Assembly: GCA_050115555.1 (NCBI GenBank)
Contig: JASFQI010000192.1
Span: forward strand, 1 to 9,229
Length of the DNA: 9,229 nt
Direction: 5' to 3'
Source of the DNA: JASFQI01 sp050115555
GTDB lineage: Bacteria; Desulfobacterota; DSM-4660; Desulfatiglandales; HGW-15
Part shown: piece after piece, positions 1-5,810 of the stretch
Layout of the letters: the number at the start of each line of letters is the position of its first letter
Position numbering within the stretch: the first letter of the stretch is position 1
The notes under the pieces: model-generated
Database searches by the model: none
What the model saw: the letters and a program-made list of their open reading frames with translations, nothing else
Told to the model about the DNA's origin: nothing
Translations under genes and position numbers: made by a program

Positions 1-1090
1 CGTCCACAGAGGCCCAGCTTCGAACCACCACGTTGTAGCCGAGTATGCAATTCCGAACAATTCCGCTCACAATCGCGCCGGGCGCGACCAGGGAGTCCAG
101 GGCCTTGCCCACGCGGAATCCCTCGTTACGCTCCGTGGCAAAGATGAACTTGGCCGGGGGAGCGGGAATCTGATAGGTGTGCATGGGCCACTTGCGGCCG
201 TACAGGTTGAAGTAGGGATCCACTCCGGTCAGGTCCATATTGGCGTTCCAGTAAGCGTCCAGGGTCCCCACGTCGCGCCAGTACGCGGAGTCCCGGGTGC
301 GGGGCTCGAGCCGGATCTGCCGCTCTCCGTCGTCGGGCGTCACATGGACAAAGTCCTCGATCCGGTTGTTCTTCCGATAGGGGTAGGCAAAGACCCGGTG
401 GGTGTCCAGGAGGTTGGGGATGATGTCCCGCCCGAAGTCGTCCTCCGAGGTCGCCTTCAGCACCTGGAGCAGGGCCTCCGTGCGGAACAGGTAGATGCCC
501 ATGGAAGCCAGTACATGCCTGGAATCCCCGGGAATGGTTTGCGGGTTCTCCCTGGGCTTTTCCTGAAACCCGCGAATGCGGAACTCCTGATCCACCACGG
601 CCACGCCGAACTGGTGGGCGAGCTCGGTGCCCACCTCCAGGAGGGAAATCGTTACGTCCGCGTTCTTTTCCTCGTGGTAATCGGAGAAGAGGGAGAAATC
701 CATCTTGTAGATGTGATCGCCGGAGAGAACGAGCACGTGGTCGGGGCTGTACCGTTCGATGAGGTAAAGGTTCTGGCGAATCGAATCGGCGGTCCCCCGG
801 TACCAGTCCGTGCCGGTGCGCTGCTGCGGAGGGACGATCTTGAGAAAGTGACCGATTTGATGGCTGAAGATATTCCAGCCCTCCTCGAGGTGATCCGTAA
901 GGGACTGGGACTTGTACTGAGGTAGCACGATGATCTTGTAGAGCTGCGAGTTGACGCAGTTGCTCAAGGTAAAGTCGATGAGCCGGTAGATTCCCCCGAA
1001 TGGCACGGCAGGCTTGCTGCGGTCCGCGGTGAGCGGCATGAGCCGCTCTCCCCTGCCGCCGGCCATGACAAAGGCGAGCGTATTTTTCAT
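1..1090 (-). CDS. glgC: Glucose-1-phosphate adenylyltransferase (ADP-glucose pyrophosphorylase), C-terminal part cut off by window edge
   Basis: Cytoplasmic enzyme that makes ADP-glucose and pyrophosphate from ATP and glucose-1-phosphate, the committed step of bacterial glycogen synthesis. Translating the minus strand from the ATG at 1090 gives 363 codons without a stop. The nucleotidyltransferase signature FVMAGGRGERLMPLT lies near residues 7-21, followed by KPAVPFGG (26-33), the catalytic GDHIYKMD (124-131, Asp125) and the sugar-phosphate loop FQEKP (175-179, Lys178). WRDVGTLDAYW (about 271-281) is also typical. Residues from about 320 enter the left-handed beta-helix domain; the family is usually 400-430 aa, so roughly 40-70 residues lie off the left edge. 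The start is fixed by the family N-terminus and by an AGAGG-type ribosome site 9 bases upstream (1100-1105). Residue 34 is Ile where E. coli has the activator-site Lys39. Its own promoter is at 1174-1203. Longer open frames across this span in other frames are shadows. Confidence 0.97.
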   Translation of the reverse strand, partial: MKNTLAFVMAGGRGERLMPLTADRSKPAVPFGGIYRLIDFTLSNCVNSQLYKIIVLPQYKSQSLTDHLEEGWNIFSHQIGHFLKIVPPQQRTGTDWYRGTADSIRQNLYLIERYSPDHVLVLSGDHIYKMDFSLFSDYHEEKNADVTISLLEVGTELAHQFGVAVVDQEFRIRGFQEKPRENPQTIPGDSRHVLASMGIYLFRTEALLQVLKATSEDDFGRDIIPNLLDTHRVFAYPYRKNNRIEDFVHVTPDDGERQIRLEPRTRDSAYWRDVGTLDAYWNANMDLTGVDPYFNLYGRKWPMHTYQIPAPPAKFIFATERNEGFRVGKALDSLVAPGAIVSGIVRNCILGYNVVVRSWASVD

Positions 1091-1173
1091 GGTTTGTTTC
1101 CTCTCGCGCCGCCCACGGTTTGAACGGGAGCGCACGCGTTGTAGACCCTTTTCGATCCAACCCAACCTGTTCA

Positions 1174-1203
1174 AGTATAGGGAGGAGCAAAAGCCGGTGT
1201 CAA
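1174..1203 (-). promoter_or_regulatory. Sigma-70-type promoter of glgC
   Basis: On the minus strand a perfect -35 box TTGACA (1203-1198) is followed by an 18-bp spacer and a -10 box TATACT (1179-1174), which matches the consensus at five of six positions. Transcription should start near 1167, leaving a leader of about 77 bases before the glgC ATG at 1090. It is the best promoter match in the window. The leader carries a GGTTGGGTTGG repeat but no obvious riboswitch. Confidence 0.8.
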
Positions 1204-1235
1204 GAAGAGCGAGTGCTTGGCGGCTCCTGAAAATG

Positions 1236-1251
1236 GGGTGTCCAGACACCC
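1236..1251. repeat. 16-bp palindrome upstream of the glgC promoter
   Basis: The sequence GGGTGTCCAGACACCC consists of two perfect 7-bp arms around a CA centre. It sits about 33 bp upstream of the glgC -35 box, a position that would suit a dimeric regulator, and the two-base centre suits a DNA operator better than an RNA hairpin. Just beyond it the octamer CCTCATGG occurs twice (1254-1261 and 1275-1282), exactly 21 bp apart. No regulator is identified, and a relic of a dispersed repeat is also possible. Confidence 0.5.
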
Positions 1252-1633
1252 GTCCTCATGGGATCTGAAACGGCCCTCATGGTCTGCGCCAAGGAGAGGG
1301 GACTTTCCTTGTGTAAATAGAGAAATTATGCATCGCGTGCCCTATTTTATGTGCATTTCGTCACCTTTTTTCTCTTTTTCCTGAAAGTCTTGTTCAATCA
1401 AAGGGTTAGGAAAGGAAAGTCAGAAGCCGTGGTAGGGGTCCCATCCTCTTTCCGCACGCTACGCGATTCACTGGTTCCCGGACTTCTGTTCTATGGGTAT
1501 ATGATCCCAAAGATATCAGACCCTTGACGAGTTACTTGCATCTTGCCCGGTGTCAGCTCCTTCGATGAGATAAACAGGCCAGAGTCCTCTTACAGAGATG
1601 CAATTCCTTGAAATGACATGATTAGGAGAATAA

Positions 1634-1676
1634 ATGCACAGGTAATAGTGCATAATTGCACAGATTTCTGTGCAAT
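1634..1676. repeat. Pair of adjacent palindromes with a TGCAC core
   Basis: The first palindrome has arms ATGCAC (1634-1639) and GTGCAT (1648-1653) around an 8-base centre. Two bases later begins a stronger one with perfect 10-bp arms ATTGCACAGA (1655-1664) and TCTGTGCAAT (1667-1676) around TT. The heptamer TGCACAG recurs directly at 1635 and 1657, 22 bp apart, and inverted at 1668-1674. This looks like clustered operator sites, or alternatively a small RNA hairpin. It lies about 270 bp upstream of comEA in AT-rich DNA. The regulator is unknown. Confidence 0.55.
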
Positions 1677-1948
1677 CGAGGAAAAACTCGTGGAACGGAT
1701 TCCAACCGAGAGGATACGCGTCCGATTTCCCTCCATCCATGCGAAGACGAAACCCATGGATATTCAAAGGGTTTTCTTAAGGGTTCTGCGGCCGGAAGAG
1801 ATGGCGTCCCGCATCCTGAGCGTGGTTCCAGATCCTGGCACGATGTTTGATATATCCAGGGACGGATTCCCCGGATGGAAGCCCGTTCGCGACACCAAGG
1901 AACCATGGAATCGAGATGAAAAGACCTCTTTGAAAGGAGGGAAGTACA

Positions 1949-2227
1949 ATGACTCGAAGGTGCAACCTATGGGCGATGGGGTTGATGCTCTTTTTGGCTC
2001 TGGCCTTTGTGGCTTCGGTTCACGCCCAGGATTCGGAAAAGGTCAACATCAATGAGGCCACGGTCGAGGAGCTGGCGCAAGTCAAGTATATCGGGCCCAC
2101 GATCGCGGAGCGAATCGTTCAATACCGCGAGAACTCCGGTGCGTTCGAAAAAGCCGAAGACCTCATGAATGTCAAGGGGATTGGTCCCAAGACGTTCGAT
2201 AAGATCAAGGACCTGATCACGCTGTGA
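1949..2227 (+). CDS. ComEA-family helix-hairpin-helix protein, secreted
   Basis: Small protein of 92 aa. A Sec signal peptide covers roughly residues 1-26: a basic start MTRR, then a hydrophobic core GLMLFLALAFVASV, with a likely cut after VHA. The mature part is a ComEA-type tandem helix-hairpin-helix domain: VNINEAT leads into the first hairpin IGPTIAERIVQYRE (about 49-62), and the second is VKGIGPKTFDKI (about 75-86). ComEA proteins bind double-stranded DNA, and in competent bacteria they pull it into the periplasm or across the envelope. Stand-alone copies like this are common in bacteria with no proven competence, so the DNA-binding role is likely but the uptake role is inferred. The start is well supported by AAAGGAGG at 1933-1940, eight bases upstream of the ATG. 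No other competence gene is visible nearby. Confidence 0.9.
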   Translation: MTRRCNLWAMGLMLFLALAFVASVHAQDSEKVNINEATVEELAQVKYIGPTIAERIVQYRENSGAFEKAEDLMNVKGIGPKTFDKIKDLITL

Positions 2228-2233
2228 AAGCCT

Positions 2234-2274
2234 CCTGCCGGACCCGCGAAAACCGGTCCGTGAGGTCCGGCAGG
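2234..2274 (+). terminator. Strong hairpin just after comEA, possible terminator without U-tract
   Basis: Perfect 11-bp inverted arms CCTGCCGGACC (2234-2244) and GGTCCGGCAGG (2264-2274) enclose a 19-base loop. The stem starts seven bases after the comEA stop codon, where a terminator or 3'-end stabiliser is expected. No run of T follows on either strand, so it is not a classical intrinsic terminator. It may block 3' exonucleases or terminate in a U-independent manner. Confidence 0.5.
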
Positions 2275-2287
2275 CCGGTACGGGAAC

Positions 2288-2385
2288 GCCGGGCGAGGGG
2301 ACTCGGGGCGGCAAGGCGGACGGTCTCAGGGGAATCGCCTGCTGAAGGAAAAACAAGAGAGCCGCCTCCTCTTCCCTCGCCCGGC
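2288..2385. repeat. Large imperfect inverted repeat between convergent genes
   Basis: The arms are 2288-2312 and 2361-2385. The outer 12 bp pair perfectly (GCCGGGCGAGGG with CCCTCGCCCGGC), followed by one G-T and one A-T pair, a 3-base internal loop, then eight more pairs ending in GGCGGC with GCCGCC. The 48-base loop holds another 5-bp stem (AGGCG 2314-2318 with CGCCT 2336-2340). It lies between the ends of comEA and the CDF gene, so it could act as a bidirectional transcription barrier or be a structured RNA. No T-tract follows on either strand. Confidence 0.55.
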
Positions 2386-2433
2386 CCTTCCAGGAATCCC
2401 CTGCGAGCACCGACCCTCCTCCACACGGTTGGC

Positions 2434-3333
2434 TCACGAGGCCCCTTCCTCTTCCGCCGGGTCCACGTGTATGATCACGCGCTCCACCTCCTTCACGTCG
2501 TCCTTGAGACACGCCTCCACGTCCTTGGCAATTCGATGTCCCTCGGCCACGGAAAGCTCGCCATCCACCACGATATGCGTCTCCATCTGGTAGAGCCCTC
2601 CGGAGGTTCGGACACGAAGCTCGTGCACGCCCTGGACGCCCTGAGTGCGAAGGATGCACGCGGTAATCCTGTCGACAACCTCAGGGGGCGGGGCCGTGTC
2701 CGTGAACTCGCGAAGTGAGTTCCATAAGGTGTCCAGGCCCACCTTCACGATGAAGAAAGAAACGAGAAGGGCGGCATAGGCATCGAGAACGTGCCATTGC
2801 GGGTGGATCCAGGTCCCTACGACACCCAGGAATACCGCGACCGAGGACAGGGCGTCCGAACGATGGTGCCAGGCATTGGCCACGACCAGCGCGCTTCGCG
2901 TGCGTTTTCCCACGCGCACGGTGTACCGGTACAGGATTTCCTTACAAACGATGGAGAGTCCCGCCCCGAAGAGGGCCCAGTGCGTGGGATGGGTTCCTGT
3001 GTGGCGGTAAACGGTCAGTCCGGCGTCCAGTCCCAGGTAAATCGCCGTGCCGATCAATGCAATCCCCACAAAGGCCGATGCCAGCGTTTCAAGGCGGGCA
3101 TGACCGAAGGGATGGCGCTCGTCCGGGCCCTTCCTCCCTGCCCGCAGACCCGCCAGCACGATTCCGTCGGTGAGAAGGTCGGAGAGGGAATGGACCGCGT
3201 CGGCCACAAGGGCCTGACTTTGGCCGAACCATCCTGCGAACAGCTTGAGCACGACCAGGAAGGCGTTCACCACGAGGCCGATCAGGGTGATCGAGCCTTT
3301 GTTGAGGGGGGATGCGGCATGGGAACGGTCCAT
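2434..3333 (-). CDS. Cation diffusion facilitator (CDF) family metal transporter
   Basis: Inner-membrane protein of 299 aa, the normal CDF length, expected to export divalent metal ions in exchange for protons as a homodimer. Six membrane segments can be read at about residues 14-36, 42-62, 82-104, 117-136, 148-175 and 183-203. The metal site is visible as HSLSD in segment 2 (His48, Asp52) and HHRSD in segment 5 (His156, Asp160). This His-Asp/His-Asp set is the pattern usually tied to zinc-type CDFs, while FieF has Asp-Asp/His-Asp. The conserved HPFGHAR loop is at 74-80. A cytoplasmic ferredoxin-like dimerisation domain follows (about 212-292), with HELRVRTSG and METHIVVDG. Zn2+ (or Co2+/Cd2+) is the likely substrate by family rule only. 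The ATG at 3333 has a weak ribosome site. The gene is divergent from the TatD-family gene and convergent with comEA. Confidence 0.93.
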   Translation of the reverse strand: MDRSHAASPLNKGSITLIGLVVNAFLVVLKLFAGWFGQSQALVADAVHSLSDLLTDGIVLAGLRAGRKGPDERHPFGHARLETLASAFVGIALIGTAIYLGLDAGLTVYRHTGTHPTHWALFGAGLSIVCKEILYRYTVRVGKRTRSALVVANAWHHRSDALSSVAVFLGVVGTWIHPQWHVLDAYAALLVSFFIVKVGLDTLWNSLREFTDTAPPPEVVDRITACILRTQGVQGVHELRVRTSGGLYQMETHIVVDGELSVAEGHRIAKDVEACLKDDVKEVERVIIHVDPAEEEGAS

Positions 3334-3388
3334 GGGCGATTCTCTGGGCGTGGAAGATTCGAAGCCGAAGGCGCGATAGTCCGCAAAA

Positions 3389-3418
3389 ATCCTATCACAC
3401 CCCCATCCCGATTGTCAC
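3389..3418 (-). promoter_or_regulatory. Candidate promoter for the CDF transporter gene
   Basis: On the minus strand a -35-like GTGACA (3418-3413, five of six) is followed by an 18-bp spacer and TAGGAT (3394-3389, four of six), preceded by an extended -10 TGA (3397-3395). Transcription would start near 3382, about 49 bases before the ATG at 3333. The position is sensible and the match moderate. Confidence 0.45.
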
Positions 3419-3438
3419 GACGGACCCTGTCCCGTTTC

Positions 3439-3467
3439 TTGAACCCTTTGCGTGCGTGTGGTATGGC
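3439..3467 (+). promoter_or_regulatory. Candidate promoter for the TatD-family gene
   Basis: A -35-like TTGAAC (3439-3444) lies 17 bp from TATGGC (3462-3467), which is preceded by an extended -10 TGG (3459-3461). The predicted start of transcription, near 3474, would leave the in-frame ATG at 3463 outside the transcript and put the one at 3475 at its very 5' end. That supports a later translation start for the hydrolase. The -10 box itself is only three of six. Confidence 0.4.
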
Positions 3468-3546
3468 CCTTGCCATGGACGTGAGGAACGCGGGTGGGTT
3501 TGGAAACCGGAACGATCCAGTGAAAAGGAGGAAGGGGGCAGGGATC

Positions 3547-4320
3547 TTGCGGATTGTAGACACGCACGCCCACATGGTGGACTCGGCCTTTGACGCGGAT
3601 CGTGCCGAGGTCCTGGAGCGCGCCCGGAAGAGCGGGGTCTGCGCTGTGGTGGCTGTGGGCGAAACCCTGGCCGATGCGGAGCGCAATCTTGGACTGGCCG
3701 AGGCCTTTCCGATCCTGAAACCCGCAGCCGGTCTCTACCCCACCTACCTGGACACGGCCGAGGCCGAGCGGATGATCGCCTGGGTTCGACAGGAGCACTC
3801 CCGGCTCGTGGCCATCGGGGAAGTCGGCCTGGATCGATGGGTGGTGAAGGAGGAAGCGGCGAGGGAAATCCAGATCGATATTTTTCGCAGGTTCATCCGG
3901 CTGTCCGGAGAGCTGGGCCTTCCATTGAATGTGCACTCGCGATCGGCCGGGCGTGAGGCGGTTCGCCTGCTGTTGGAGGAAGGGTCGCAAAAGGTGCAGC
4001 TCCACGCCTTTGACGGCAAGGTCGGTTCCGCGCTCCCCGGGGTGGAGGCCGGGTTCTTCTTTTCCATTCCGCCGTCGGTCGTGCGCTCCCGGCAAAAGCA
4101 GAAGCTGGTCAGCCGGCTGCCCCTGTGCTCCCTCCTGGTGGAGACGGACAGCCCGGTCCTGGGCACCTCACCGGACGAGCGGAACGAGCCTGCGAATGCC
4201 CGTGTGGTGGTGGAGGTCGTCTCCGAGATCAAAGGCCTTTCCAGGGAGGAGGTGGCCGAGGCCCTTCTTGAGAACACGTGCAGGCTCTTTGGGACATCCA
4301 TCCTGGAAACGTCTCCCTGA
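3547..4320 (+). CDS. TatD-family metal-dependent hydrolase (putative deoxyribonuclease)
   Basis: Amidohydrolase-fold protein with the full TatD metal set: HAH (His7, His9), Glu92 in AIGEVGLD, His130 in NVHSR, His153 in LHAFDG and Asp201 in LVETDSP. Family members are two-metal cytoplasmic nucleases (3'-5' exonuclease or DNase activity in E. coli TatD) implicated in DNA repair or turnover; the substrate of this one is unknown. From the TTG at 3547 the protein has 257 aa, matching the family, and begins RIVDTHAH as relatives do. Start choice is uncertain: AAAAGGAGG (3523-3531) lies 15 bases before this TTG, which is long. In-frame alternatives are GTG 3520 and ATG 3475, but these add a basic tail that is not typical. 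Motifs HAFDG and LVETDSPVLG differ slightly from the common HCFSG and LETDSPYL, as in more archaeal-like branches. It is transcribed divergently from the CDF gene. Confidence 0.9.
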   Translation: MRIVDTHAHMVDSAFDADRAEVLERARKSGVCAVVAVGETLADAERNLGLAEAFPILKPAAGLYPTYLDTAEAERMIAWVRQEHSRLVAIGEVGLDRWVVKEEAAREIQIDIFRRFIRLSGELGLPLNVHSRSAGREAVRLLLEEGSQKVQLHAFDGKVGSALPGVEAGFFFSIPPSVVRSRQKQKLVSRLPLCSLLVETDSPVLGTSPDERNEPANARVVVEVVSEIKGLSREEVAEALLENTCRLFGTSILETSP

Positions 4321-4323
4321 TCC

Positions 4324-4339
4324 CCCTGTATAGGGTTTT
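4324..4339 (+). terminator. Weak short hairpin with T-run after the TatD-family gene
   Basis: CCCT (4324-4327) and AGGG (4332-4335) can pair around GTAT, followed directly by TTTT (4336-4339). It begins three bases after the stop codon at 4320. The stem is only four base pairs, so termination would be inefficient and some transcription may run on into the glycosyltransferase operon. Confidence 0.25.
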
Positions 4340-4405
4340 GAGGCTGCATCCCTTTCCGCTCCAATGTCAAATCACCCGCGTGCCCGTTCTCATTTTCATC
4401 TGGTT

Positions 4406-4456
4406 CGGGAAGGGATCGATTGGTATGATATTCATATGGTTTTGAGATCCTTCCCG
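4406..4456. repeat. Inverted repeat around the predicted operon promoter
   Basis: The arms CGGGAAGGGATC (4406-4417) and GATCCTTCCCG (4446-4456) pair over 11 bp with a single bulged G. Inside lies a smaller palindrome, TATGA (4424-4428) and TCATA (4432-4436) around TAT. The outer arms would sit at about -30 to -19 and +10 to +20 relative to the predicted start of transcription. That suits either an operator bound on both sides of the promoter or, for read-through RNA from upstream, a terminator-like hairpin followed by TTT. Confidence 0.5.
4421..4429 (+). promoter_or_regulatory. Extended -10 promoter candidate for the GT81-glgA-glgB operon
   Basis: TGGTATGAT combines the extended -10 TGn with TATGAT, five of six to consensus. 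No good -35 box is found 16-18 bp upstream, which is acceptable for an extended -10 promoter and may mean that an activator is needed. The start would be near 4436, giving a leader of about 109 bases. It is enclosed by the inverted repeat at 4406-4456. Confidence 0.45.
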
Positions 4457-4532
4457 TTTGGTGTGCGGCCTCGCAGCGCATAGCGCGCTGGGGAGAGACA
4501 TTCCTGTCATCGCTTTTGCGGCACGTGGTGCC

Positions 4533-4538
4533 AAGGAG
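4533..4538 (+). promoter_or_regulatory. Ribosome binding site that sets the glycosyltransferase start
   Basis: AAGGAG is followed by six bases and the ATG at 4545. This selects the ATG over the upstream in-frame GTG at 4458, whose 29 extra residues do not look like part of the family fold and which has no ribosome site. Confidence 0.85.
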
Positions 4539-4544
4539 CTTGCC

Positions 4545-5810
4545 ATGACCGATTTTCATCAGGGAGGAGATATTTCCACGCTTCATTCGCTTTACGTCGC
4601 CTTTGACCGCGAAGAATACCTGAAGAACCTGGAGCAAAGGCTTGAGAAGTGGGCGAAGCATACCGGGATCGGGTTGATGCTGCCGTCCCTCTACTCGGAG
4701 ATCGAAAACCCCGATGTGCTCGATCGCATCGTGGAGGAGATCGGCAAGGTCCGGTACCTCAAGAGCGTGATCGTGGCCCTGGGCGGTGCCCCGGAAGAGG
4801 AGCGTTTTCAAAAGGCCCTGGAGTACTTCGGCCGGCTCCGGACCAAGCAACGGCACGTGCGCGTGGTGTGGGTGGACGGGCCCCGGATCCAAGGCGTTTT
4901 AAGCAAGATCCAGGAGCGCGAAATCCCCGTGGGCGTGCAGGGCAAGGGACAGTCGGTCTGGGTGGCGCTCGGCTACATCCTGGCCCGCGGAGACTGCGAG
5001 GTCGTGGCGCTCCACGACTGCGACATCGTGACCTATGACCGGGTCCTCCTGGGCCGGCTGATCGAGCCGGCGGCCAATCCCCACAATGACTACGAGTTCT
5101 GCAAAGGGTACTATGCGCGCATCTCCCCCACCGAGCGGGTCATGAAGGGGAGGGTGACCCGGCTCTTCGTCACGCCGTTCGTGGACGCCATGCGCTCCCT
5201 CATGTACGAAAGGGGATACCGGGACCTGGGGGCGTTTTTCAGCTACCATCGCTCTTTCAAGTACCCCCTGGCCGGGGAGTTCAGCTTTGTCACGCGCATG
5301 ATCCGGGGCGTCAGCATCGCCTACGACTGGGGACTGGAGGTCAGCACCCTGTCCGAGGCCTACAAGCGGGTGATTCAGAGGAAGATCGCACAGATCGACC
5401 TCTCGACCAACTACGAGCACAAGCATCAGGAGATTTCTGCAGAGGACGCGGGCCGAGGCCTGCACCGCATGGTGGTGGACATTGCCAAGTTCTATCTGAA
5501 CTACATCCGGAGCCACGGCGTGAGCCTGGACGGTGCCTTTGTGGACATGCTCCTCCACACGTATTACCAGCGGAGCCTCGATTTCATCAAGGCTTACAGC
5601 GACGATGCAGAGATCAACGGCCTGTCCTACGACCGGTACCAGGAGGAACAGACCGTGCGGTACTTCCGGGGGTTCCTCTGGACCGCCTGGGAGCAGATCA
5701 AGGGGCCTCACGAGAGCACCCTGATCCCCTCATGGAACCGGGTGCACTTCTCCATACCCGAGATCCTGGACGACCTGTTCGAGGCGGTGGAGGCGGATAA
5801 CCGAGGATGA
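4545..5810 (+). CDS. GT81-like glycosyltransferase (glucosyl-3-phosphoglycerate synthase-like), first gene of the glycogen operon
   Basis: Soluble GT-A-fold glycosyltransferase of 421 aa with no signal peptide or membrane segment. Visible motifs are GKGQSVW (133-139, donor or acceptor loop), the metal-binding DCD of LHDCDIVTYD (158-160), KGYYARI (187-193), PLAGEFSF (241-248), the late WGLEVSTL (262-269) and a HKHQ (292-295) that matches the third metal ligand region of GpgS enzymes. This order is that of family GT81, whose members transfer glucose from an NDP-glucose to 3-phosphoglycerate, giving glucosyl-3-phosphoglycerate. The N-terminal 45 residues and C-terminal helical part (about 300-421) are longer than in short GpgS proteins. 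No companion phosphatase (GpgP) is in the window. It leads an operon with glgA (ATGA overlap) and glgB, so ADP-glucose is a plausible donor and a role in solute or primer synthesis is plausible. The fold and family are fairly sure, the acceptor is not. Confidence 0.8.
   Translation: MTDFHQGGDISTLHSLYVAFDREEYLKNLEQRLEKWAKHTGIGLMLPSLYSEIENPDVLDRIVEEIGKVRYLKSVIVALGGAPEEERFQKALEYFGRLRTKQRHVRVVWVDGPRIQGVLSKIQEREIPVGVQGKGQSVWVALGYILARGDCEVVALHDCDIVTYDRVLLGRLIEPAANPHNDYEFCKGYYARISPTERVMKGRVTRLFVTPFVDAMRSLMYERGYRDLGAFFSYHRSFKYPLAGEFSFVTRMIRGVSIAYDWGLEVSTLSEAYKRVIQRKIAQIDLSTNYEHKHQEISAEDAGRGLHRMVVDIAKFYLNYIRSHGVSLDGAFVDMLLHTYYQRSLDFIKAYSDDAEINGLSYDRYQEEQTVRYFRGFLWTAWEQIKGPHESTLIPSWNRVHFSIPEILDDLFEAVEADNRG

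Larger units (their letters stand above)
1204..1948. other. Long gene-poor intergenic region, AT-rich in the middle
   Basis: I see no credible gene in this stretch between the glgC promoter and comEA. Hand counts give about 37% G+C for 1321-1380 and 1621-1680, far below the coding parts. A pyrimidine tract lies at 1364-1381. A CRP-like site TGTGC-N6-TCACC at 1350-1365 matches TGTGA-N6-TCACA at eight of ten positions, but is weak on its own. Two neighbouring palindromes with a TGCAC core are at 1634-1676. Open frames of 60-145 codons in the right half lack a recognisable domain, lie in conflicting frames, and the longest runs into comEA. The region could hold regulatory DNA, an unannotated small RNA or the remains of a lost gene. 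Confidence 0.5.

Noticed and set aside
126..1190. Open frame of 354 codons on the minus strand
   Set aside because: It is a different frame over glgC, with Arg/Pro/Gly-rich low-information sequence. The glgC frame carries all family motifs.
1350..1365. CRP-like site TGTGC-N6-TCACC
   Set aside because: Eight of ten matches in a long AT-rich stretch can occur by chance, and it is about 150 bp from the nearest promoter. It is mentioned only as part of the intergenic description.
1364..1381. Pyrimidine tract as an intrinsic terminator
   Set aside because: No stable hairpin precedes it on the plus strand, and no plus-strand gene ends upstream.
1470..1492. tRNA-like TTC loop in the sequence around GGTTCCCGG
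   Set aside because: It does not match the GGTTCRA consensus, and no acceptor or anticodon stems could be paired.
1836..1850. Sigma-54-like promoter TGGCAC-N5-TTGA upstream of comEA
   Set aside because: The GG element and spacing fit, but the nearly invariant GC at -12 is GA, and no enhancer site is evident.
1618..2055. Open frame of 145 codons on the plus strand reaching into comEA
   Set aside because: It has no ribosome site and no recognisable domain, starts inside a palindrome cluster, and overlaps the well-supported comEA start in another frame.
3497..3508. Small palindrome GGTTTGGAAACC in the TatD-family leader
   Set aside because: It has only five-base arms, common by chance, and no clear link to the promoter or ribosome site.
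4458..4544. Longer glycosyltransferase start at GTG 4458
   Set aside because: It has no ribosome site and the extra residues do not look like the family fold, while AAGGAG sits six bases before the ATG at 4545.
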